Origin: Sphingomonas rubra
GTDB lineage: Bacteria > Pseudomonadota > Alphaproteobacteria > Sphingomonadales > Sphingomonadaceae
Length of the DNA stretch: 64,000 nucleotides
Assembly: GCF_900115745.1 (NCBI RefSeq)
Contig: NZ_FOXP01000006.1
Location: 62,001 to 126,000, forward strand
Direction of reading: 5' to 3'
Below, piece after piece: positions 27,227-35,335 of this stretch; positions within the stretch are counted from its first letter, which is position 1, and each line of letters opens with the position of its first letter. The notes beneath the pieces are model-generated. The model was given only the letters and a program-made list of their open reading frames with translations, had not been told where the DNA came from and did no database searches. A program made the position numbers and the translations under genes.

Positions 27227-27607
27227 TCAGGTGTGGCAGGTGAGCGACTTGCCCGCGTCCGTCGTCACGGTGACGGCGCTGTCGCTGCCGGCGAGCTTCC
27301 ACCCACCCTCGGCGGTATAGGGCTGGCCCGCCTCGGCCGTGGTCAGGCGCTGCGGCTGGGCGGTGTTGGGCACGCGCACGTTCACCTGCTTGTCGCCCTG
27401 GAAGAAGACGACGCCGATGACCGAACCGTCGGCGCAGCGCATGGTCTTGTCGGCACGGATCGCGGGCGGCAGTTCGACCGGCGCGGCGTTGGCGAGCTGG
27501 GTCGCCATGGGATCGGGGTTGTCGTTGACCACTTCGGTCGTGGGCTGCGCATTGCAGGCGGCCAGGACGCAGAGCGGGGCGGCGAGGAGGGGAAGGATGC
27601 TCTTCAT
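27227..27607 (-). CDS. MliC-like lipoprotein (putative C-type lysozyme inhibitor)
   Basis: A 126-residue lipoprotein. MKSILPLLAAPLCVLAAC gives a clear lipobox. The mature C-terminal domain resembles MliC/PliC: MRCADGSVIGVVFFQGDKQVNVRV, then LTTAEAGQPYTAEGGWKL and a final SLTCHT, with two cysteines placed as in the disulfide of that fold. MliC proteins shield cells against host lysozyme. The resemblance is by pattern and size only. ATG 27607 was preferred because it begins the signal peptide; the longer frame upstream is not secretion-like. A terminator follows directly. Confidence 0.65.
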   Translation of the reverse strand: MKSILPLLAAPLCVLAACNAQPTTEVVNDNPDPMATQLANAAPVELPPAIRADKTMRCADGSVIGVVFFQGDKQVNVRVPNTAQPQRLTTAEAGQPYTAEGGWKLAGSDSAVTVTTDAGKSLTCHT

Positions 27608-27720
27608 GAGGCGGTCCGCATGACGTGAAGCATGGGCGAGGGTCAAGACGCGTCGCGCTTTCCGTCGCGCAAAGCTTTCCTTTCACGGCACGGGGTTAGC
27701 GCGGGATGACATTACCCAGC

Positions 27721-27835
27721 CCCGTTCGTGCCGAGCGACGTCGAAGCACGGGCCACGACCGGCTCGCTGGCGGCCTGCCCTTCGACGTCGCTCGCGGCAA
27801 ACGGTGGTACGTCAATCGCTCGTCATCATGCACTA
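27721..27835. repeat. Family B repeat, short variant (copy 3)
   Basis: Contains CGACGTCGAAG, GGCCTGCCCTTCGACGTCGCTC and ends CGTCATCATGCACTA, matching parts of the two full family B copies. The insertion sequence starts exactly at its end. Confidence 0.65.
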
Positions 27836-28678
27836 GGCTGCGTCTGCATTTAGCGTAACCAGATCATGGCGCAGGCGAGATGGACGAAGCCCATGAAGGC
27901 GGTGATGGTTTTCTCGCAGCGCAAGGCGATACGGCGGAAGCGCTTGAGCCTGTTGAAGAAGCACTCGACCTGATGGCGCTCCTTGTAGAGGCGCCAGTTG
28001 ATGGGAGGTTTTGCCGTTCGGCTGGGGTCAGCCTTGATGTGGGCGGTGGCGCCGAGGTCATCGGCGATGAAGGCACGCAGCGGATCGGCGTCATAGGCAG
28101 CATCGGCGATGACGTGGCCGACGCCCTTCAGGCCTGTCAGCAGTGCCTCCGCTTGCGGACGATCACCCCATTGTCCAGGCGTCGGATGGATGCGGATCGG
28201 CAGGCCGATGGCATCGACCGCCGCATGTAGCTTGGTCGTCAGGCCACCGCGGGACCGGCCGATCGCGGCAGCTTCAGCCCCCCTTTTGCGCCCGCCGCAT
28301 CGGCGTGGGTTTTCGAGATGGTGCTGTCGATCAGGACGTATTCAAAGTCCGGCGTGTCGGTCCGGCTATGGAAAAGTCGTTCCCAGACACCGGCATGCGA
28401 CCACCGCCGGAACCGCGCATGCACCCCTGTCCACTTGCCGAATACCTCCGGCAGGTCACGCCAGCGCGCCGCATTGCCCGCCATCCACAGGATCGCGTCC
28501 ACGAACAGCCGGTTGTCCACGCCGCTACGCCCGCGCGTGCCATCTCGACCCGGAAGATACCCCGCAATCCGGTCCCATTGCTCGTCCGTCAGCGTGCGTC
28601 TGCTCATCAACCGGCTCCGTCGCCAGCCTTGAATCAGAACTCGCGCGCAAACGGAATCCTCTAAATGCAGACGCCGCC
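27836..28678 (-). mobile_element. IS5-family insertion sequence (IS427-like group), 843 bp
   Basis: Terminal inverted repeats GGCTGCGTCTGCATTTAG (left) and GGCGGCGTCTGCATTTAG (right, reversed) differ at one base. A TA duplication (27834-27835 and 28679-28680) within CTAG marks the target site. The element carries a two-frame transposase read through a -1 shift, the arrangement of the IS427 group. It separates a family B repeat from a family A repeat. Intact ends and open frames suggest recent or active transposition. Confidence 0.92.
27850..28607 (-). CDS. IS5-family transposase, made by programmed -1 frameshift
   Basis: Frame 1 (28607 to 28239, 122 codons) starts MSRRTLTDEQWDRIAGYLPG and holds the first catalytic aspartate in YVLIDSTISKTH. 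A slippery A-AAAGGGGGG run (minus strand, 28287-28278) lets ribosomes shift to frame 2, which runs to TAA at 27850. Frame 2 carries GGLTTKLHAAVDAIGLPIRI, the second aspartate in HVIADAAYDAD and the glutamate region RHQVECFFNRLKRFRRIA. The predicted fusion is 252 residues. All DDE residues are present and no stop interrupts either part, so this is a working design rather than a pseudogene. Confidence 0.9.
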
Positions 28679-28841
28679 TAGCGCCGATCGACATTCAGCG
28701 CTGCGCCTCATCATCCACCCCGGCGAAGGCCGGGGTCCAGCTGGGAAACGCGAACGGTCGGTCGTCGCACCTCTTCCACGACCTTCCCGACGGGACCCCG
28801 GCCTTCGGGGTGGAAAAATGCCGAATGTCGATCCGTCCTAG
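28679..28841. repeat. MITE-like element, family A, copy 2 (inverted relative to copy 1)
   Basis: Its reverse complement matches 19308-19469 nearly base for base, from TAGGACGGATCGACATTC through CACCCCGAAGGCCGGGG to the other inverted repeat. The left end abuts the insertion sequence; the right end CTAG contains the stop codon of vapC. Confidence 0.9.
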
Positions 28842-29233
28842 CCGATGACGCGTGGCACGTCGGTGTGGGTGAAGTCGTCGCCCTTGAACAGCAGCGGCTC
28901 GCCCGTCGCCCTGGCGAGGGCGTAGGCGAAACAGTCGCCGAAGTTGAGGTTCGCGCGGTGGCCGGTGCCGATGCCGTAGCGGCGATAGGCTTCGCGGCCG
29001 ATCAGCGCTTGGTCGCCGGTCACGGGCACGATAACGAGCCGCGAGGCAGCCAACAATTCATCCGCCTCGTCGTCGAGTTCCCCGTTGAACCGGCGCGTCA
29101 ATACCGCCTGAAGCTCGACCACGGAGCCGGCCGAGATGCGCGGCGTATGTGCCTTGGCGATGAGCGAGCGGAATCGCAGGCCCTCCGGCTCGTGGAGCAG
29201 AATGGCGAACAGTGCGGACGTGTCGACGATCAA
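28838..29233 (-). CDS. vapC: PIN-domain toxin, VapC family
   Basis: A 131-residue predicted ribonuclease toxin. The four conserved acidic positions of PIN domains are visible: LIVDTSALFAILL, SVVELQAV, LNFGDCFAYALA and LLFKGDDFTHTD. It starts at TTG 29233, overlapping the TGA of the antitoxin gene (TTGA), which secures toxin translation after antitoxin. VapC enzymes usually cleave tRNA or rRNA loops. The TAG stop lies in the terminal CTAG of repeat A copy 2, so the last codons may have been set by that insertion. Confidence 0.9.
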   Translation of the reverse strand: MIVDTSALFAILLHEPEGLRFRSLIAKAHTPRISAGSVVELQAVLTRRFNGELDDEADELLAASRLVIVPVTGDQALIGREAYRRYGIGTGHRANLNFGDCFAYALARATGEPLLFKGDDFTHTDVPRVIG

Positions 29234-29493
29234 GCGGGCAGGCCGTCGTCGTAGATCGAATCCATCGCCTCCTTCGACGTGATCTTCCGCATCTCGGGGG
29301 TGAGCTTGCGCTGCACCCGCTCGGTGATGTGGTCGATCGCGGCAATCCGCGCGGCGATCTCGGCCTCGCGATCGACATTCGCCTGTTCGAGCGCCTGCCG
29401 GATGGTTTCGGTGACTGACCGTCCCGTCGCACCCGCCAATTTGCGCGCGAGCCGCACGGTTTCCGGGTCCTTGATGTTCAGCTGTACGCCCAT
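29230..29493 (-). CDS. vapB: Antitoxin of VapBC module (Rv0623-type)
   Basis: An 87-residue antitoxin. MGVQLNIKDPETVRLARKLA followed by GRSVTETIRQALE is the ribbon-helix-helix DNA-binding start of the Rv0623/PSK-type VapB family; the charged C-terminal half should wrap around VapC. CGGAGG lies nine bases upstream of ATG 29493. The antitoxin precedes the toxin with a four-base overlap, so autorepression of one promoter upstream of 29493 is expected from the family. Confidence 0.88.
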   Translation of the reverse strand: MGVQLNIKDPETVRLARKLAGATGRSVTETIRQALEQANVDREAEIAARIAAIDHITERVQRKLTPEMRKITSKEAMDSIYDDGLPA

Positions 29494-29587
29494 CTCTACC
29501 TCCGTCGGCCGACATTCTACCACCAGCCCGGCTTGCCCACAACCAAGCCGCCGCCCGCTTGGCCGTCCGTCCGCCCGCGCCTATGTC

Positions 29588-30562
29588 ATGGGGATGGTCA
29601 CCACTCCCGACACCCTCGCGCTCATCGGCAACACGCCGCTCGTCCGGCTACGGGGGCCGAGCGAGGAGACGGGGTGCGACATCTTCGCCAAGTGCGAGTT
29701 CACCAATCCCGGCGCCTCGGTGAAGGATCGCGCGGCGCTGTTCATCGTCGAGGACGCGGAGGAGCGCGGCACGCTGCGCCCGGGCGGCACCATCGTCGAC
29801 GGCACGGCGGGCAACACCGGCATCGGCCTGGCGCTGGTCGCCAACGCCAAGGGATACCGCACCATCATCGTCATGCCCGAGACGCAGAGCCGCGAGAAGA
29901 TGGACACGCTGCGCGCGCTCGGTGCGGAGCTGGTGCTGGTGCCCGCGGCGCCCTATTCGTCACCCTGCCATTTCGTCCACACCTCGCGCCGGATCGCCGA
30001 GGAGACGCCCGGTGCGATCTGGGCCGACCAGTTCGACAACACCGCCAATCGCCGCGCGCACATCATGGGCACGGCCGAGGAAATCTGGGCGCAGATGGAG
30101 GGGCGGATCGACGGCTTCACCTGCGCGGCCGGCACCGGCGGCACCATCGCCGGCGTGGGGCTGGGCCTGAAGGCGAAAGATGAAGGCGTGTGCATCGCGC
30201 TGACCGATCCCGATGGCGCCGCGCTGTACGATTATTACGCGCACGGCGAGCTGAAGGCGACAGGCTCGTCGGTCGCGGAGGGGATCGGCCAGGGGCGGAT
30301 CACCGCCAATCTGGAGGGCGCGCCGATCGACACGCAGTTCCGCGTCTCCGACGTGGAGGGATATGGCTGGGTCCGTCGCCTGCTCGACGAGGAGGGGCTG
30401 TGCCTGGGTCTGTCGTCGGGCATCAACGTCGCGGGCGCGGTGCGGCTGGCGCGGCAGCTGGGACCGGGCAAGCGGATCGCGACGATCCTGTGCGACACCG
30501 GCTTCCGCTATCTGTCGACGCTGCATGATCCGGCGTGGCGGGCGGCCAAGAGGCTGGGCTGA
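29588..30562 (+). CDS. cysK: Cysteine synthase A
   Basis: A 324-residue PLP enzyme making cysteine from O-acetylserine and sulfide. The PLP lysine is in TNPGASVKDRAALF, the substrate loop is DGTAGNTGIGLALVA, and the phosphate cup is CAAGTGGTIAGVGLGLK. ATG 29588 (MGMVTTPDTLALIGNTPLVRL) or ATG 29594 is the likely start; the open frame extends far upstream across vapB but that part is antisense to it. The sequence after DNTANRRAH follows CysK rather than CysM or cystathionine synthase. Single gene, no other sulfur genes adjacent. Confidence 0.93.
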   Translation: MGMVTTPDTLALIGNTPLVRLRGPSEETGCDIFAKCEFTNPGASVKDRAALFIVEDAEERGTLRPGGTIVDGTAGNTGIGLALVANAKGYRTIIVMPETQSREKMDTLRALGAELVLVPAAPYSSPCHFVHTSRRIAEETPGAIWADQFDNTANRRAHIMGTAEEIWAQMEGRIDGFTCAAGTGGTIAGVGLGLKAKDEGVCIALTDPDGAALYDYYAHGELKATGSSVAEGIGQGRITANLEGAPIDTQFRVSDVEGYGWVRRLLDEEGLCLGLSSGINVAGAVRLARQLGPGKRIATILCDTGFRYLSTLHDPAWRAAKRLG

Positions 30563-30619
30563 ACAGGGCCGACACGGGCTTGTCGCCGTGAGGACGAGTA
30601 GTTACGTTTCAGCGACGAG

Positions 30620-30889
30620 ATGACCGAGCGCCCCGAACCCTCGCAACCGTTGCAGCGAATCAAGGTCGGCCTGATCGGCTTGTTCGCCGTCGTGCTGCTG
30701 ATCGCGCTGGCCAGTGCGATCCTGGGATCGGCGACCCGCGACCAGTCGCCCGCGGGCCTCGCGCAGGGCAATCTCGTGGCGCAGATCGCGGCGGGCAATG
30801 CCAGCGGCGCGGCGACGGGCGAACCTCTGGCCGAGATGGGCGTGGCGCCGAGCGCGGGCAACGTCCAGGATGGTGGCGCTCCTCGGTAG
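30620..30889 (+). CDS. Small single-helix membrane protein, unknown function
   Basis: An 89-residue protein: a short hydrophilic N-terminus, one membrane helix (about residues 15-36, KVGLIGLFAVVLLIALASAIL) and a Gly/Ala-rich tail. No domain is recognised. It lies between cysK and the dcw cluster. Coding is supported by codon-like composition, an ATG and the clean membrane segment; it could be a conserved sphingomonad protein. Confidence 0.6.
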   Translation: MTERPEPSQPLQRIKVGLIGLFAVVLLIALASAILGSATRDQSPAGLAQGNLVAQIAAGNASGAATGEPLAEMGVAPSAGNVQDGGAPR

Positions 30890-30963
30890 CAACGGACTCG
30901 ATCGTGGCGAGTCGGCAGCCCTGCTCCGGCGAAATCCGGACGGTCGGTCTGCGACCATGAGAG

Positions 30964-31132
30964 TATGATGACGTCAGCTTGACCCAGCACGGTTCGCCCT
31001 GAGCGATGTCGAAGGGCAGGCCCCAGGTGAACCGTTCGCGGCCTGTGCTTCGACTTCGGCGCCATGCGCCGAAGTTTATCCTGAGCTTGTCGAAGGGCCC
31101 GGCACGAACGGGTCAGGTTGATGTGGTCGTGC
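30964..31132. repeat. Family B repeat, copy 1
   Basis: A 169-bp element with an internal palindrome CTTCGGCGCCATGCGCCGAAG and arms CCTGAGCGATGTCGAAGGGC / AGCTTGTCGAAGGGC. An inverted copy lies at 51054-51235, so the pair flanks the entire dcw cluster. Confidence 0.9.
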
Positions 31133-31350
31133 TCCGGTGTCCGGTCGTGCTCGATTCGACGTCACCGCGCGAAACACCATCGCACGTTTGCGAACTTGCG
31201 GCTGCGAATCAGGTCGAGGCGCTTCGCAAGCTCCAACGCCGAGGCTGTCTTCCGAGCGCCGCCTGGCGCATCGCATCTTTTTGCCCTGTCGGTCGAACGA
31301 GATCGGGCATGTGTGGCGCGCGGCATCCCCGTGATTGAACGGGTTTGAAC

Positions 31351-31390
31351 GTCGTTTCCCGCGAAATCCCGTAAAATCCCGTTGCGACCC
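31351..31390. promoter_or_regulatory. Candidate MraZ operator: four GGG repeats with 10-bp period
   Basis: On the minus strand the sequence reads GGGTCGCAAC, GGGATTTTAC, GGGATTTCGC, GGGAAACG in tandem (CCC at 31358, 31368, 31378 and 31388 on plus). MraZ proteins of other bacteria bind tandem (T)GGGN boxes spaced by one helical turn in front of mraZ. Confidence 0.6.
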
Positions 31391-31518
31391 GCGATAGCGG
31401 CTGATACGTCCAGGTTAATTCAGGGGCATGTTCTTCCATCGCGTGTTCGCGAGCGGGATCGGACGCGAGTTCGATTCCGAGAACGGGGAAGTCGTGCGCG
31501 CCAGAGTGCGGAGTTGGC

Positions 31519-32025
31519 GTGTTGAGCAGGGGGCGTTATCAGGGAGACGGTATCGGCCTTGTCGACGACAAGGGCCGGGTAGCCATTCCCGCCGCGCTGC
31601 GTGCGACGCTCGCCGCCAACGCGCCCAAGGCCGACGGCAAGACCGGCGGCACGATCATCGTCGGCCCGCACCAGAATCCGGCGACCAAGTGCCTGATCGC
31701 CTACGACACCGGCTATCTCGACATTCTGGCCGAGCAGCTCGACCGGCGCGAGGCGGCGTTCACCGGCCCCGACGGCGAGTTCGACTACAACATCAAACGG
31801 CGCGCGGCGGCGGGCGAGGGCGTGCCCTTCGACGGGTCCGGCCGTTTCATCATGCCCGCATTCCCTCGCTTCTACGCCGGGATCGGCGAGCACGCCTATT
31901 TCTACGGCACGCTCGATTACATCGAGATCTGGGATCCGAAGACGCTGATCGAGACGGACGGCATGGCCGACAACGTCAAGGCGGCGGCGCGTTTCCACAT
32001 GATGCAGAAGGGGGTCGCGCTGTGA
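31519..32025 (+). CDS. mraZ: Transcriptional regulator MraZ
   Basis: A 168-residue double SpoVT/AbrB-like DNA-binding protein that represses the dcw operon. The two half-domains each carry the DxxGR motif: [15 protein letters not shown] near residue 15 and [16 protein letters not shown] near residue 105. GTG 31519 is preceded by GGAG at a good distance. It is somewhat longer than E. coli MraZ (152) because of an insertion after the first domain ([13 protein letters not shown]). It overlaps rsmH by GTGA and lies about 130 bp downstream of the likely MraZ boxes. Confidence 0.95.
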   Translation: MLSRGRYQGDGIGLVDDKGRVAIPAALRATLAANAPKADGKTGGTIIVGPHQNPATKCLIAYDTGYLDILAEQLDRREAAFTGPDGEFDYNIKRRAAAGEGVPFDGSGRFIMPAFPRFYAGIGEHAYFYGTLDYIEIWDPKTLIETDGMADNVKAAARFHMMQKGVAL

Positions 32026-32972
32026 GCGATGCGCCCCACGTCCCCGTCCTGCTCGACGAGGTCGTCGCCGCGCTCGCCCCCATGTCTGGCGAGACGATGG
32101 TGGACGCGACGTTCGGGGCGGGCGGCTACACCCGTGCCCTGCTGGCCAGCGGCGCGGCGGTGATCGCGTTCGACCGCGATCCGGACGCGATCGCCGCGGG
32201 CGAGTCGCTGGCGCTGGACGGGCTGCGGCTGGTCCACGCCGATTTCTCGTCGATGGAAGCGGCGCTGGCGGGCGAGGCGGTGGACGGCGTGACGATGGAC
32301 ATCGGCGTGTCCTCGATGCAGCTCGACCAGGCGGAGCGGGGCTTCTCGTTCCAGGCGGACGGGCCGCTCGACATGCGCATGGCGCAGGCGGGGATGAGTG
32401 CCGCCGACTTTGTCAACGAGGCGGACGAGGGCGAGATCGCCGACGTCATCTATCAATACGGCGACGAGCCAAAGTCGCGCCGCATTGCGCGCGCAATCGT
32501 CGCCGCGCGGCCGGTGACGCGCACCGCCGAGCTCGCCGGCATCGTCCGCCGCGCCGTGGGGTACAAGCCGCACGACAAGAAGGACCCGGCGACGCGGACC
32601 TTTCAGGCGATCCGCATCCACGTGAACCGCGAGTTGGGCGAGCTGGCCGACGGTCTGGCCGCGGCCGAGCGGGTGCTGAAACCCGGCGGGCGGCTGGCGG
32701 TGGTGACGTTCCACAGCCTGGAGGACCGGATGGTGAAGCGGTTCCTGCGCGACCGGTCGGGCGCGGCGCCTTCAGCTTCGCGTCATCTGCCCGCTGCCAC
32801 GGCAGGCGCGGCACCGAGTTTCGAGAAGGTCGGCCGCGGCGTGCGGGCCGGCGAGGCCGAGATCGCGCGCAACCCGCGCGCGCGCTCGGCGACCCTGAGA
32901 GTGGCGACGCGGACGGCGGCTCCGGCGTGGCAGGGAAATGGGCGGGGCAGTGTGGCGGAGGTGAGCGTATGA
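32022..32972 (+). CDS. rsmH: 16S rRNA m4C1402 methyltransferase RsmH
   Basis: A 316-residue SAM-dependent methyltransferase modifying C1402 of 16S r[16 protein letters not shown], the SAM loop [33 protein letters not shown], the [12 protein letters not shown] segment and [20 protein letters not shown] are classic. It starts at GTG 32022 inside the mraZ stop (GTGA) and ends inside the ftsL start (ATGA). The C-terminal [14 protein letters not shown] is family-typical. Confidence 0.97.
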   Translation: MSDAPHVPVLLDEVVAALAPMSGETMVDATFGAGGYTRALLASGAAVIAFDRDPDAIAAGESLALDGLRLVHADFSSMEAALAGEAVDGVTMDIGVSSMQLDQAERGFSFQADGPLDMRMAQAGMSAADFVNEADEGEIADVIYQYGDEPKSRRIARAIVAARPVTRTAELAGIVRRAVGYKPHDKKDPATRTFQAIRIHVNRELGELADGLAAAERVLKPGGRLAVVTFHSLEDRMVKRFLRDRSGAAPSASRHLPAATAGAAPSFEKVGRGVRAGEAEIARNPRARSATLRVATRTAAPAWQGNGRGSVAEVSV

Positions 32973-33598
32973 CGGCGGCGTATCGATTGAAGGGGATCGG
33001 CTGGTTCGGCGGCTGCGTCGCCGTGGTGCTCGGTTTCTACCTCGTGTCGCTCCAGGTCGCGGGCGAGCGCAAGAAGCTGGAAAGCGTCAACAAGCGCATC
33101 GCCGCGGCCGAGCGCGACATCCGCGCGCTGGAGACCGAGTTCGACACGCGCGCCAACCTGGTCCAGCTGGAGCGGTGGAACGGCGACACGCTGGCGCTGT
33201 CGGCGCCGACCGCCGGCCAGTACGTCGCCGACGAGACGGCGCTCGCCTCGCTCGACGTGACCGCGCCGATGGGCGGGGCCGGATTGCGGACCGCCGCCTT
33301 GGTGGTGCCGTCGGGCGCACCGGCGCTCGCGCCCGCGCAACCGGCGATGACGCTGGTCGCCGCCACCGCGCCGTTGCCCGCCGTCCCCGCCGCTGCCGCT
33401 GCCCGCGCCGCCGTCGTCCGTACCGCCGCCGTGTCCGTGCCCGTCCGCACGACCCCGATCGCCGCGGCGCGCAGCGTCGCCGCGGTTGCCAAGGTGCGGC
33501 CCGACGCGGTGGCGATGCTCGACCGCAAGCTGCTGTCCGACTCCACCCTGGGCGATATCCTGGCGAGCGCGCGTGCCGAGGCGGGTCGCAAGCGTTGA
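32969..33598 (+). CDS. ftsL: Cell division protein FtsL-like
   Basis: A 209-residue bitopic membrane protein in the ftsL position. It has a short cytoplasmic start, one helix (about residues 9-29, [21 protein letters not shown]) and a periplasmic coiled coil ([29 protein letters not shown]) leading to a tryptophan-containing [10 protein letters not shown]. These match FtsL/DUF-type divisome proteins. It is about twice the length of E. coli FtsL; the extra part is Ala/Pro/Val-rich. Starts in an ATGA overlap with rsmH and ends in a TTGA overlap with ftsI. Confidence 0.82.
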   Translation: MTAAYRLKGIGWFGGCVAVVLGFYLVSLQVAGERKKLESVNKRIAAAERDIRALETEFDTRANLVQLERWNGDTLALSAPTAGQYVADETALASLDVTAPMGGAGLRTAALVVPSGAPALAPAQPAMTLVAATAPLPAVPAAAAARAAVVRTAAVSVPVRTTPIAAARSVAAVAKVRPDAVAMLDRKLLSDSTLGDILASARAEAGRKR

Positions 33599-35325
33599 CC
33601 GCGCTGGTCGCACGACCCGTCGCCCGGCCGCCCGCGTCCCGCCGCGCGGGCAGCCAGCAGCGTCAGCAGATGGCCGCGGTGTCGCACATGCGGTTGATGA
33701 TGCTGATGCTGCTCTTCGCCGCCGGCGTCGTCCTCATCATCGGTCGGCTCGGCGTGCTGGCACTGTTCTCGGGCGCGGAGGCGCGCGCCGCGGTGGCGAC
33801 GCTGGCGTCGCGCGGGGACATCGTCGACCGCAACGGCGCGCCGCTCGCGCGCACCATCGACGCCTGGACGATCGCCGTCCACCCGCGCGAGTTGATGGGC
33901 GACAGGATGGACCTGGCCGCCAAGCTCGCCGCGCTGATGCCCGATCGCGGCGACCAGGCCTGGTTCTACGGCCAGCTGACCAAGGACGTCAGCTTCACCT
34001 ATCTCCAGCGGCGCGCCTCGCCGGCGCTGGTCGAGCAGGTCAACGCGCTGGGCGAACCCGCGATCGTCTTCGCGCGCGAGACGCAGCGCCTCTACCCGCA
34101 AGGAGCGCTCGCCGCCCACGCGCTCGGCTTCCTGTCGCCCGAGGGACACGGGATGAGCGGCATGGAGCGGGTGCTGGACGAGCGGCTGCTCGATCCGGCC
34201 ACGCGCGGTGCGCCGGTGGCGCTGTCGATCGACACGCGCGTGCAGGCAGCGATCGAGAGCGAGCTGTCCCGCGCGATGGCCACCTTCTCCGCGCGGGGCG
34301 CCGGCGGCGTCGTGCTCGACGCGAATACCGGCGAGGTGATCGCGATGGTGTCGCTGCCGACGTTCAACCCGAACCGCGTCGGCATGTCGGGGCCGGACGA
34401 GCTGCGCAACATCACCACGCAGAGCGTGTTCGAGCTGGGATCGACGTTCAAGCCGATCACCATGGCGACCGCGATGGACACCGGCGTGGTCACCAGCATG
34501 GCGCGGCGGTTCGACGCGACGCACCCGCTGAAGGTCGGCGGTTTCACCATCCATGACGAGCGCGGCGATCCCAAGCGCTGGCTGAACATGGCGGAAACGC
34601 TGATCTACTCCTCCAACGTCGCCACCGCGCGCGTCGCCGACCTGGTCGGGCCGCAGCGGATGCAGACGATGTTCAGAAAACTGGGCTTCGACACCAAGCC
34701 CGATATCGAGCTGCGCGAGAAGGGCCGGCCGCTCTGGCCGACCTATTGGGCGCGGACGACGACGATGACCACCGCCTACGGCCACGGCATCGCGGTGACG
34801 CCGCTCCACCTCGCCTCCGCCTACGCGGCGCTGGTCAACGGTGGCGTCTGGCGGCCGGCGACGCTGATGAAGGTGGAGCCCGGCCGCGCCGCCGAGGGCC
34901 GCCGCGTCATCACCGAGGGGACGAGCGCGCGGATGCGGCAGATGCTGCGGTTGATCGTGCTGCGCGGCACGGGGCGCAAGGGCGAGGCGCCGGGATACCG
35001 CGTCGGCGGCAAGACCGGCACGGCCGAGGCGGCGGTGGCCGGCGGCTACGACCGGTCGCGCAACGTCGCCACCTTCGCCGCCGCCTTTCCGATGGACGCG
35101 CCGCGCTACGTCGTGGTCGCGATGCTCGACTCGCCGCAGGGCACCAAGGAGACGGGCGGGTGGAAGACCGCCGCCTGGAACGCGGCGCCGGTGGTCGGGC
35201 GCACCATCTCGCGCGTCGGCGCGATGCTGGGCGTGATGCCGGACGAATCGCGCGACATCGACGTGTCCGACCTGACGCCGCTGCTGTGGCAGGAGCCGGG
35301 CGCCAAGACGGTCGCGGGGCATTGA
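33595..35325 (+). CDS. ftsI: Septal peptidoglycan transpeptidase FtsI (PBP3)
   Basis: A 576-residue class B penicillin-binding protein that cross-links septal peptidoglycan. The order is a short cytoplasmic tail, a membrane helix (about 35-58), the pedestal domain (from RGDIVDRNGAPLART) and the transpeptidase. The active-site motifs are STFK near residue 283, SSN near 339 and KTG near 473 (GGKTGTAEAA). The only start consistent with spacing is TTG 33595, overlapping the ftsL stop. Beta-lactam target by family knowledge. Followed by murE after 10 bp. Confidence 0.95.
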   Translation: MTALVARPVARPPASRRAGSQQRQQMAAVSHMRLMMLMLLFAAGVVLIIGRLGVLALFSGAEARAAVATLASRGDIVDRNGAPLARTIDAWTIAVHPRELMGDRMDLAAKLAALMPDRGDQAWFYGQLTKDVSFTYLQRRASPALVEQVNALGEPAIVFARETQRLYPQGALAAHALGFLSPEGHGMSGMERVLDERLLDPATRGAPVALSIDTRVQAAIESELSRAMATFSARGAGGVVLDANTGEVIAMVSLPTFNPNRVGMSGPDELRNITTQSVFELGSTFKPITMATAMDTGVVTSMARRFDATHPLKVGGFTIHDERGDPKRWLNMAETLIYSSNVATARVADLVGPQRMQTMFRKLGFDTKPDIELREKGRPLWPTYWARTTTMTTAYGHGIAVTPLHLASAYAALVNGGVWRPATLMKVEPGRAAEGRRVITEGTSARMRQMLRLIVLRGTGRKGEAPGYRVGGKTGTAEAAVAGGYDRSRNVATFAAAFPMDAPRYVVVAMLDSPQGTKETGGWKTAAWNAAPVVGRTISRVGAMLGVMPDESRDIDVSDLTPLLWQEPGAKTVAGH

Positions 35326-35335
35326 GGGGGATCGG

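Larger units (their letters stand above)
30890..31518. other. Leader region of the dcw cluster
   Basis: A 629-bp stretch without a gene. It holds repeat B copy 1 (30964-31132), an unremarkable AT-poor stretch, then the 10-bp-period GGG repeats (31351-31390) and an AGGTTAATTCAGGGG segment before mraZ. The dcw promoter must lie here; no unambiguous -35/-10 pair is visible. Confidence 0.7.

Noticed and set aside
27850..28607. Transposase as a broken pseudogene
   Set aside because: The frame break lies on a slippery A-AAAGGGGGG site, both parts are open and the catalytic residues are kept, which fits programmed frameshifting.
29279..29587. N-terminal extension of cysteine synthase upstream of 29588
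   Set aside because: The extra 103 codons are antisense to vapB and not part of the CysK family; the normal N-terminus starts at 29588 or 29594.
31411..31420. GTTAAT-type sequence before mraZ, and a similar one at 49380 before ftsZ, as CtrA sites
   Set aside because: Only a half-site is present in each case; the second TTAA at the required spacing is missing.
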